IMG/VR virus record: IMGVR_UViG_3300028417_000020
Location: 1-20,550 of that record
DNA length: 20,550 bases
Reading direction: 5' to 3' (one strand)
From: a virus
Shown here in pieces: positions 6,765 through 13,796 of the stretch. Under the pieces are notes generated by a model. The model was not told the origin of the DNA. It searched no databases and saw only the letters and a list, made by a program, of their open reading frames with translations. The stretch's first letter is position 1. Each line of letters opens with the position of its first letter. A program made the position numbers and the translations under genes.

Positions 6765-7703
6765 ATGAGCTACGCTGAACGCTTCGACCAAACCAAACAA
6801 ATCAATTTCATGGATCACGCCAAACTTGCGGCCGATCACAACGAAAGCAAGCTGCGCGGTGCTGTGACGGAACAAACCTGTTCCGGCGAACAATCCGCGC
6901 CGGTGCTGTATTACGATAGCGGCAAGGCGCGACGTACCGAGGGGCGCGTGCCGTCAAATCGCGATACGCCGGCCAACCGCCGCCGGCGCTGGCTGAAATT
7001 CCTGCCGGACTTTGACAGCGGCGAATATATCGACAGCCAGGACAAATTCCAGGGCATGTCTGATTTCCGGTCGCCGCTGATGATGCACCACCTGGGCAAC
7101 ATCAAACGCTTTGTCGATCAGGATGTGATCATCGAAGGCATGTTTGGTGATGCTTATGAGGGAAAGCTGGGCGGTGAGGTAATTCAGCTGCCATCGGCGC
7201 AGGTCATTCCGGCCACTGTTCAGGCGGGTGCCGGCACATCGGCAACGGGTCTGAACCTGCAAAAGCTGAAGGCCAGCCGCAAGAAGAAAGCCCTGGCCAA
7301 GCATGATCTGGACGCCGAACCGATCTGGATTGCTCTGACGGCCGAGCAGATTGACGATCTGTCAAACGAAATCGAGCTGACAAGCTCTGATTATCGTCGC
7401 GAGGCCGGGCCGCAATTCAGCAGCGATGGCAAACTGACTATGGTCTGGAACCATATGTTCATCGAGTATCAGGATCTGCCCACCAAGGAAGTGGACTACG
7501 GTGCGGGCCTAAAGCTGATCCAGCGGATCCCGACATGGCTGAAATCCACCGTCTATCTTGGTGTTTGGAAGGATGTCACATCGGATGCTTACGCGGACCC
7601 GTCCAAATCTGGCAGGCCGCTTTACATGGACCACCGCGCCAATATGGATTGTCGCCGTGTCGATGAAACCGGCTTTGATGAAATCGAGTGCCTGATCGGC
7701 TGA
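6765..7703 (+). CDS. Major capsid protein
   Basis: 312 residues. It forms the icosahedral shell, expected to have the HK97 fold shared by tailed phages. It resembles the capsid proteins of BPP-1-like podoviruses (Bbp17 type): a helical N-terminus (AERFDQTKQINFMDHAKLAA), a basic stretch (SNRDTPANRRRRW) just before the conserved DFDSGEYIDSQDKFQ segment, and a C-terminal DETGFDEIECLIG. Scaffold before it and decoration after it support the call, as does the strongest-looking expression signal set in the window: its own promoter, a leader and the AAGGAG RBS. The stop (7701-7703) is immediately followed by the overlapping hairpins described separately. No cleaved prohead-protease site is evident and no protease gene is seen. 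Confidence 0.88.
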   Translation: MSYAERFDQTKQINFMDHAKLAADHNESKLRGAVTEQTCSGEQSAPVLYYDSGKARRTEGRVPSNRDTPANRRRRWLKFLPDFDSGEYIDSQDKFQGMSDFRSPLMMHHLGNIKRFVDQDVIIEGMFGDAYEGKLGGEVIQLPSAQVIPATVQAGAGTSATGLNLQKLKASRKKKALAKHDLDAEPIWIALTAEQIDDLSNEIELTSSDYRREAGPQFSSDGKLTMVWNHMFIEYQDLPTKEVDYGAGLKLIQRIPTWLKSTVYLGVWKDVTSDAYADPSKSGRPLYMDHRANMDCRRVDETGFDEIECLIG

Positions 7704-7745
7704 TCGCGCCCTGACTGAAGGGGCGCGATCGCGTCCCTTCTTTTC
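7702..7745 (+). terminator. Overlapping terminator / anti-terminator hairpins after the capsid gene
   Basis: Two perfect or near-perfect stems compete for the same bases. Stem A pairs GATCGCGCCC (7702-7711) with GGGCGCGATC (7721-7730). Stem B pairs GAAGGGGCGC (7717-7726) with GCGTCCCTTC (7731-7740), with one G-T wobble and a GATC loop, and is followed directly by TTTTC (7741-7745), giving the form of a rho-independent terminator. The first two bases of stem A are in the capsid stop codon, so a terminating ribosome could block stem A and favour stem B. A partial terminator here would raise capsid mRNA relative to downstream genes. Confidence 0.6.
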
Positions 7746-7765
7746 AACAGAAAAAGGAGGCCATC

Positions 7766-8230
7766 ATGGCTATCGTTACTTCAAAATCTTCGGTTTATGG
7801 CACTAATGCCACGGGTTACACCGCGCCGAATTCATCTTCGCGGGCAGGGCGGATTACCCGTGTAGCCGGCACTGTCACATGTGGCGCAACAGACAGCGCA
7901 AAATCTACCTATCTGGTTTGTGATGTTCCGTCTTCGGCGATCCTGTTGCCGGAAAGTGCGATCAAAACCACCGGCTGGGGGTTTGCGCAGGCGATTGTTG
8001 GTGTGGCGGCTGCAACAACCGGCTTGCTGAACGTGACCAAAGCCACGGGTGGTGCGGCCGGTAACAAGCCGATCGTCATTTTCGAGGCGAAATGGAACAA
8101 GCCGATCTGGGAACAGCTGGGCCTTGTCGCGGATCCCGGCATGCCGCTGACCCTGATTGTCAGCACCATCGCGGATGCCACTATTGCCGGCCAGATCGAC
8201 TTTGATCTGGTGTTCGCCAACCACGTTTAA
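7766..8230 (+). CDS. Capsid decoration (cement) protein
   Basis: 154 residues, predicted to bind the outside of the capsid and stabilise it, as cement protein Bbp16 does in BPP-1. Position immediately after the capsid gene and size support this. The sequence is Thr/Ala/Gly-rich and mainly beta in character, with a conserved-looking block KPIVIFEAKWNKPIWEQLG (about residues 101-119) and a C-terminal TIAGQIDFDLVF strand. There is no signal peptide or membrane segment. It has the strongest RBS in the window, AAGGAGG (7754-7760) five bases before the ATG, consistent with a high-copy structural protein. A 12-base gap separates it from the tail adaptor gene. Confidence 0.75.
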   Translation: MAIVTSKSSVYGTNATGYTAPNSSSRAGRITRVAGTVTCGATDSAKSTYLVCDVPSSAILLPESAIKTTGWGFAQAIVGVAAATTGLLNVTKATGGAAGNKPIVIFEAKWNKPIWEQLGLVADPGMPLTLIVSTIADATIAGQIDFDLVFANHV

Positions 8231-8242
8231 AGGCGAGCAAAT

Positions 8243-8857
8243 ATGAGCGTCCTTCAGGCTGAAAGCCCCACTGCAATTGTCAAGCGCGCCTATGGCTGGG
8301 CCGAGCATGCAAGTGATTTTGACAGTCTGGAGGACGACACACCAGAGGCAATAGGCGGGCGGTTGCGTTATGATGCCCGCCGTCGGCAGGTTTTGGAGGC
8401 GCTTGACTGGAATTTTGCCCGCCGCCGGTTCAATCCGTCCCTGCGCACAGATATTGTTGCGCCGCTGAATATGCCTGTCGCCTATGCCCGCCCACCGGAA
8501 TGTTTGCGCGTGCGCGACCTGATCGATGTCATGGGCGACCCTTTGCCCTTTAATGTGGAACATGATGTGTTCACAACCCATCAGGTGCAATCGCAAATCG
8601 TTTACACCAAAGACATTCAGAATGCCGCCCGATTTGCCCCTGCCTTCACGCAGGCGCTGGAGTTCCTTCTGGCCGCAGAATTCGCGATGATCCATGCGCG
8701 ATCGGTCAACCGGTCAAACACTATGCTGGATAATTATCGCCGCACAATGATTGATGCGGATCGAACCGAGGGTCTGGAGCGTAGCGATGATGACGCCTAT
8801 GCGCCGGGTCCGCTGGAAGCAGCAATCGGCACCAGTTATTTTGGGGATCGTGTCTGA
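8243..8857 (+). CDS. Tail adaptor protein, T7 gp11-like tail tubular protein A
   Basis: 204 residues. T7 gp11-type proteins form the ring that joins portal and nozzle. The pattern fits: an N-terminal helix (ESPTAIVKRAYGWAEHA), a middle with an aromatic-rich ALDWNFARRRF, the YARPPECLRVRDLID segment typical of this family (the Y.YP.DCL.ir motif), and a C-terminal helical part around ALEFLLAAEFAM and LDNYRRTMIDAD. It lies directly before the nozzle gene, which starts inside its stop codon (TGATG). The RBS is weak (AGGCGAG, 8231-8237), so it may depend on transcription and translation of the preceding genes. Confidence 0.85.
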   Translation: MSVLQAESPTAIVKRAYGWAEHASDFDSLEDDTPEAIGGRLRYDARRRQVLEALDWNFARRRFNPSLRTDIVAPLNMPVAYARPPECLRVRDLIDVMGDPLPFNVEHDVFTTHQVQSQIVYTKDIQNAARFAPAFTQALEFLLAAEFAMIHARSVNRSNTMLDNYRRTMIDADRTEGLERSDDDAYAPGPLEAAIGTSYFGDRV

Positions 8858-11283
8858 TGGTGCGTGTATCCCCGCCATCCCCATCGGCCGCATCCGGCGA
8901 ATTGTCCGAGCTGATGTTCGGCCGCCATGATTATGTGCGTTATCAAAATGGCCTGCGTGCCTGTCGTGGTTTTGTGGTTATGCCTGAAGGTCCGGTCACC
9001 CGTTTGCCAGGCACGCTGTTTTTGGGTGAAACCCATAACAGCGCAGATGGGCGTCTGACAAAATTCGTATTCAAGGATGAAGATGCGGTGTTGCTGGAGT
9101 GGACCGACAGCCTGCTAAGATTTTGGCGCAATGGCGCGTTGGTGCAGTCAGGCAGCGTTCCATATTCGATCGCCAGCCCATATACGGTTTCCCAGGCTGA
9201 CAAGCTGCAAACATTGAATTCGTCTGATCGGATTTATCTGACCGAAGGCAGTATTGCCCCGCACCGCCTGTCCCGCTTCGCGCTGGACAATTGGTCGATC
9301 GAAAAGACGCCATTTGAAAATGGTCCGTTTCGGGTGCGCAATCTGGATGAAACTGCTGAAATCAGCGTTTCCGGCATTACGGGCAATATCACAATGACTG
9401 CCACCGCCGATGTTTTCGACCCCCTGCATGTTGGAGTGCAATTTGAATTGCGCGAAATAGACACCAGTGACACCCCATATTGGACGGCCGATGTGTCGGC
9501 CAGGGTTAACGACAAGGTTTATTACAACGGCAACATTTACCGGATTTCCGGTTTTGACGCGGAAAATTACAAAACCGGACCAACGGCGCCGACAGTTGAT
9601 ACCGCTGCCGGTAATGCTGTTACCGGCAGCGGAATAGTGCAATGGACTGCGATTGTTCTTGGCAACCCTGGTGCGGTTCCGGTATGGACTGCCAATTCGT
9701 CTATCAATACAGGCGATCGCCGCTTCGCCGATGGTTGGACCATCGAGGTTGTAGGTTTTGACCTGACCGGAAAGAAAACAGGCGTGAACCCGCCACCTCA
9801 TCTTGAGGGGTTTTGGCTGGCTGAAAAGAACGGCGTGATCTGGGAATTCCTTAGCAATGGCACAGGAATTGTTGAAATAACATCGGTGACAGATGCACGC
9901 CATGTCAATGCCACCGTCAAAGGCCGTTTACCGGACGGGTTGGCGACACGGCCGACATATCGCTGGAGCGAGGGTGCCTGGTCTGATCTGCGCGGATGGC
10001 CTCGCGCCATTGGCGCTTATGAGCAACGCCATATTTACGGCGGCACCACGACAGATCCGCGCGCATTGTGGCATTCTGTAATTGGCGGCACGGTCGATAT
10101 GACGGCCGGCGGCGCTGATGATGATGGCTTTTCATACATTCTCGATAGTCCGCGCCGTGACAACGGCGAAATCAGAAACATCACCGGGGTCAGCGGCGTC
10201 GTGCATATCGGCACCACATCCGGTGAATTTTTCGGATCTGCGACAGATGCCGACCGGGCCTATTCCGAGGCCACCGCGAAATATGAAACTGACACCAATT
10301 TTGGCAGTGCTGATGTCCATCCTGTTGTGGTTGACGGCACACTGGTTTTTCTAACCAAAACCCTGCGCAATATGATCACGCTGCTATTGAATGAACGCGG
10401 CAGATTTGAAGGCGAGGATTTGACCCAGATTTCCCGCCACATTCTGGGCATGGGTTGCACCAAACTGGTATATCAGCGCCACCCGATCCCGATTATATGG
10501 GCGCGTCTGAAGGATGGCGATCTTGTCGGACTGACCTTTATCCAGCGCCAGCAGGTGATCGGGTTCCATCGCCACAATTTGGCGGGCGGTCACGTTGTCG
10601 ATCTGGAAGTTATGCCCACAGAAGACGGCACGTCAGAAGTGCTGGAGCTGATCATGCGCCGCAATATCGGAGGTATCGATAAGCATTATCGTGAGCAGTT
10701 ACAGGAGCCATTTGTTAACCTGGACGGCGAGGATCGGCAGATGCAGGATGCCTGGTTCCAGTTTGCCGCGATCCGCTATCAGGGCGATCTGGCAGATACA
10801 ATTGCCGGACTGGATCACCTTGAGGGCGAGACCGTCACGGCCTGGACAGAATTCGGGGCATACACAGAATTGCAGATTGTGGGCGGTCAGGTGGTTTTAC
10901 CGCGCCCTGTAACATCGGCCATTGTCGGGTTGGATGCAACGGATAGCCAGCATATGGACACGCTGGATGTGGTGATAGGAACCCCGGATGGTGGTGACGA
11001 TGGTCGCCTGCGCACGCATCGTGTGACAGGTATGCGTGTGCATCGCACGGCCGGTGGCAAGTTTCAGGTTGTGAAAACCCGCAACGGTGAACGGCAAATG
11101 ACCAGACCGGCATCGATATTCAACATGAACAACTTTGAAACCGCCCGCCTGTTTGACGGTATTTTCGAGATCAGCGGCCACAAGGGTTGGGCGCACGAGC
11201 AATTTTTGCGTTTCACCCCGGAGCCTGGCGCCCCAATGACAATCGTCGGGCGCACCCCGACCATCATGGTAACGGACGACTGA
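8857..11283 (+). CDS. Tail nozzle protein, T7 gp12-like tail tubular protein B
   Basis: 808 residues, of the size of gp12-type nozzles, which form the lower tail tube and carry the fibre attachment surface. The N-terminus GRHDYVRYQNGLRACRGFVV...GPVTRLPGT is typical, as is the central motif WSDLRGWPRAIGAYEQRHIYGGT (about residues 375-397). Between residues about 208 and 332 are two related modules of about 60 residues that share WTA, GFD....KTG..P and a closing G.V/I.W, described as a separate feature. The ATG overlaps the adaptor stop (TGATG), and the following internal-virion gene starts one base after its stop. Ordinary gp12 homologues often lack the inserted pair, so the insertion may modify receptor or glycan contact; this is inference. 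Confidence 0.85.
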   Translation: MVRVSPPSPSAASGELSELMFGRHDYVRYQNGLRACRGFVVMPEGPVTRLPGTLFLGETHNSADGRLTKFVFKDEDAVLLEWTDSLLRFWRNGALVQSGSVPYSIASPYTVSQADKLQTLNSSDRIYLTEGSIAPHRLSRFALDNWSIEKTPFENGPFRVRNLDETAEISVSGITGNITMTATADVFDPLHVGVQFELREIDTSDTPYWTADVSARVNDKVYYNGNIYRISGFDAENYKTGPTAPTVDTAAGNAVTGSGIVQWTAIVLGNPGAVPVWTANSSINTGDRRFADGWTIEVVGFDLTGKKTGVNPPPHLEGFWLAEKNGVIWEFLSNGTGIVEITSVTDARHVNATVKGRLPDGLATRPTYRWSEGAWSDLRGWPRAIGAYEQRHIYGGTTTDPRALWHSVIGGTVDMTAGGADDDGFSYILDSPRRDNGEIRNITGVSGVVHIGTTSGEFFGSATDADRAYSEATAKYETDTNFGSADVHPVVVDGTLVFLTKTLRNMITLLLNERGRFEGEDLTQISRHILGMGCTKLVYQRHPIPIIWARLKDGDLVGLTFIQRQQVIGFHRHNLAGGHVVDLEVMPTEDGTSEVLELIMRRNIGGIDKHYREQLQEPFVNLDGEDRQMQDAWFQFAAIRYQGDLADTIAGLDHLEGETVTAWTEFGAYTELQIVGGQVVLPRPVTSAIVGLDATDSQHMDTLDVVIGTPDGGDDGRLRTHRVTGMRVHRTAGGKFQVVKTRNGERQMTRPASIFNMNNFETARLFDGIFEISGHKGWAHEQFLRFTPEPGAPMTIVGRTPTIMVTDD
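9478..9852 (+). repeat. Duplicated module within the nozzle gene (protein level)
   Basis: Residues about 208-265 and 276-332 of the nozzle protein align by eye. Both start with WTA, have a GFD followed by KTG and prolines some 25 residues later, and end with an aliphatic residue, one residue and Trp. The DNA copies have diverged, so this is an old duplication. The general pattern (aromatic, short beta strands, G-D or N-D near the start) resembles small carbohydrate-binding modules of the CBM5/12 kind, but the resemblance is weak. Confidence 0.55.
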
Positions 11284-11284
11284 T

Positions 11285-11731
11285 ATGTGTGACATGGGCA
11301 TAACAGCAATGGCATTATCTGCGGTTGGCGGAGCTTATTCCGCGATGCAGCAAAATGCGATTGGCAAGCAAAATCAGGCCATCGCAGATGCGCAGTCTGC
11401 ACAAACGCGCGAGATTGGCCGTGCGAACGAACAGAAATCGCGCAGTAAAATGGATCGTCTGATCGCCCAGCAGCGCGGCCAGCTTGCTGCGCGTGGTGTT
11501 CGGCTGGACAGTGTTTCGGCGGAACGGTTGGGCCAAGAGGCCGGTGAGCAGCAAAATGTAGAGGCACAAGCCCAGCGTTTCAACACCGACAGCCGCGCAA
11601 CAGCCCAGACCAATGAAGGGTTGCTGCACCGCGCGCGCGGCCAGTCGGGTGCATTTACCGGCCTTTTGAATACCGGTGCTGGAACCCTGACCGGTGCGCT
11701 GGATCTGTGGCCGGAACTGGCGGGAACGTAA
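11285..11731 (+). CDS. Internal virion protein, T7 gp14-like
   Basis: 148 residues. T7 gp14-type proteins are the smallest of the three ejection proteins and form a pore in the outer membrane. Typical traits are visible: a short hydrophobic N-terminus rich in small residues (GITAMALSAVGGAYSAM, residues about 5-21), followed by a long Ala/Gln/Arg helical region (about 25-115) likely to form a coiled coil, including QNAIGKQNQAIADAQSA and RGQLAARGVRLDS. It begins Met-Cys, as does the small protein at 3294. Position after the nozzle and before the large internal proteins is standard for T7-like core genes. There is only one base between it and the upstream stop, and one base between its stop and the next start. 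The RBS is weak. Confidence 0.8.
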   Translation: MCDMGITAMALSAVGGAYSAMQQNAIGKQNQAIADAQSAQTREIGRANEQKSRSKMDRLIAQQRGQLAARGVRLDSVSAERLGQEAGEQQNVEAQAQRFNTDSRATAQTNEGLLHRARGQSGAFTGLLNTGAGTLTGALDLWPELAGT

Positions 11732-11732
11732 T

Positions 11733-13796
11733 ATGGCATTGATTATTCCAGAGGCGCAAACCCCGTTCGAACCGGTCCAGCAGCCGCGGGTTTCCTATGA
11801 TCAGCCAAACATTGGCGATGGCCTGAAGAAAATAGGCGACATTGGTGTCGCGATCGAGGCCAAGCGCCGCGAAGAAGAACGCGCCAACACAATGCGCGAA
11901 GCCCGCGTGACAGCCGTTGAACGGCTAGGCGATCTGCGCACCCAATACGAACAGGATCCAAACCTGATCGGGTTATCAGATCGATACAATGCGGACGTTG
12001 AGGCGTTGCAAAAAGAACTGGCCGACAGTCTGCCGGAAGGGAAAATGCGCGATGATTTTGATCTGGATTTCCGCCAGGTGGTCGCGCCGCAACGCCAAGC
12101 CGTTTCCAAAAGGGAATTCGCCCTGCGCCGTGATGCCGGCCGCGCCGATCTGAATGCCGGATTGCGCAGCTACGCCCAGCAGGCCGGTGCAGCGCCGGAT
12201 GATGAAAGCCGCGATGCAATCCTGAAAACAGCCGCTGCCGACATCGGTGCCGCTGTTTCGGCCGGATGGTTAAGTGAGCAAGAGGCCGAAAAGCTGCTGT
12301 CCAGCACGATCGAAGGCAGTGTGTCAGCTGCCGCGATCCGCACCTTGCAAGAAGATCCGCGTGCATTTCTGGTTGATGCAAAAGAGGGTAAATACCCATT
12401 GCCACCAGAACAATTGGCCCGGCTTGAGGGGCAAGCAAAATCAGCCATTTCCCGCGAAGACGCCCAGCTTGAGCGCGCCTTGAAGGTTGAGGCGGCGGCG
12501 ACTGCAAAACAGCGCCAGCTGGATGTTGACGGTGCGATTAAAATTCTGGAAAACGGCGGCGCATATGATGGCCTGCCGGAATTATTCGATCGCATAGCCG
12601 GCACCGAAGACGAACAGCGACTGGCGGCAACATTGGCCGCGGTTGGCACGGAAAAGAATTTCACCGTGTTATCACCGCAAGAACAGGCTGCCGTTTTGGC
12701 TGACATCGACGCCAGCCCGACATCTGATCCTGATGACATCGAGCGGCGAAAGCGGTTGCATTCGATCGCCGATGCGACAGAAAAAAGCATCCAGACAGAT
12801 ATTCTGACCCATGTTGCCGATCGCGGTATTCTGGCCCTGCAACCTGTTGATCTGTCAAATCCGGCCAGCATAAAGGCGCGGATTGCGGGTGCTGAAACGG
12901 CATTGGTTGAATTCGGCACGTCACCACAGGATTTTCGCCTGTTCACCAATGGCGAGCGCGACACCTTACAGGCCAGCATCGAAAGTGGTGATCCGGATGC
13001 ACAACTGTCTGTTGCGGTCAGCATCATCGAAGGTTTCGGCGATTATGCCCCGCATGCCCTGAATGAAATTGGTGCATCGGACCCTGTATTCGGATTTGCC
13101 GCGAATTTACTGGAGCAGACCGGCGATCTGGCCACATCGCGCAGCATGTTGGTGGGGCGCAAGATGTTGGCAGATGGCAGCGGTGCCAAGCCCGGTAAAA
13201 CCGTGCGCAGTGCTGTGCGCGCCAAGTATTCCGAAATATACCCGCAAGGCATGTCGCAGCGACTGGAAACCCTGATGAAGGGCGCCGATGCCTATTATGC
13301 TGTTTCCGGTGTTGCCGTTGATCCAGATGCCAGCAACGCCGAAAAGCGCGCCGCATATGAAGATGCGTTCCAAAAGGTTCTGGGTCGCACCGTGCGTGGT
13401 GGAACCCAGATGGGCGGGATCCAGAATGTAAACGGAACGCCAGCATTGTTGCCGCCAAATCTGAATGCAGAGCTGGTCGAGGATGCGCTGCAATCATCAA
13501 CATCCGATCAATTTCTGGCCGCATCGGTTTCCGGAGGGCCGCCCATGTGGGGTGGCGAGATTGTTGGTGGTGCGCAAAAAGATGTCACATCGACATTCGT
13601 GTTTGGAAAATACGACCTGCCAAGTCATCTAAAAGATGCAAAGCTGTTGTCGATCGGTGGCGGGCAATATCTGGTCGGCATCGAACGCGCCAATGGTGAA
13701 ATACGCTACCTTCAGGACGAAAAGGCGCAGGATGGATTTTTCCGCTTGAACCTTGAGGCACTGGTGGGTGTTGGACCCAGAAAGAGGGTGCGATGA
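11733..13796 (+). CDS. Internal virion protein, T7 gp15-like
   Basis: 687 residues. Start ATG 11733 (MALIIPEAQTPFEP) is chosen because it lies one base after the upstream stop; earlier in-frame starts sit inside the previous gene and look like shadow sequence. The protein is largely helical and charged, with an N-terminal block like EAKRREEERANTMREARV and helices around YEQDPN and EALQKELADSLPEGKMRDDF. No catalytic motif is evident. In T7-like phages gp15 is a core protein ejected into the periplasm, where it forms part of the DNA channel. Order in the operon (after gp14-like, before a gp16-like protein) is the main basis. The stop overlaps the next start (ATGA, 13793-13796). Confidence 0.7.
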   Translation: MALIIPEAQTPFEPVQQPRVSYDQPNIGDGLKKIGDIGVAIEAKRREEERANTMREARVTAVERLGDLRTQYEQDPNLIGLSDRYNADVEALQKELADSLPEGKMRDDFDLDFRQVVAPQRQAVSKREFALRRDAGRADLNAGLRSYAQQAGAAPDDESRDAILKTAAADIGAAVSAGWLSEQEAEKLLSSTIEGSVSAAAIRTLQEDPRAFLVDAKEGKYPLPPEQLARLEGQAKSAISREDAQLERALKVEAAATAKQRQLDVDGAIKILENGGAYDGLPELFDRIAGTEDEQRLAATLAAVGTEKNFTVLSPQEQAAVLADIDASPTSDPDDIERRKRLHSIADATEKSIQTDILTHVADRGILALQPVDLSNPASIKARIAGAETALVEFGTSPQDFRLFTNGERDTLQASIESGDPDAQLSVAVSIIEGFGDYAPHALNEIGASDPVFGFAANLLEQTGDLATSRSMLVGRKMLADGSGAKPGKTVRSAVRAKYSEIYPQGMSQRLETLMKGADAYYAVSGVAVDPDASNAEKRAAYEDAFQKVLGRTVRGGTQMGGIQNVNGTPALLPPNLNAELVEDALQSSTSDQFLAASVSGGPPMWGGEIVGGAQKDVTSTFVFGKYDLPSHLKDAKLLSIGGGQYLVGIERANGEIRYLQDEKAQDGFFRLNLEALVGVGPRKRVR

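Noticed and set aside
7832-8695. Long minus-strand ORF of 287 codons
   Set aside because: It spans two well-supported plus-strand structural genes and the gap between them, has no recognisable domain, and reads like a shadow of GC-rich coding DNA.
11694-11732. Upstream start for the gp15-like protein
   Set aside because: The extra residues (MRWICGRNWRERN) are the out-of-frame reading of the preceding gene; ATG 11733 one base after the stop is a better start.
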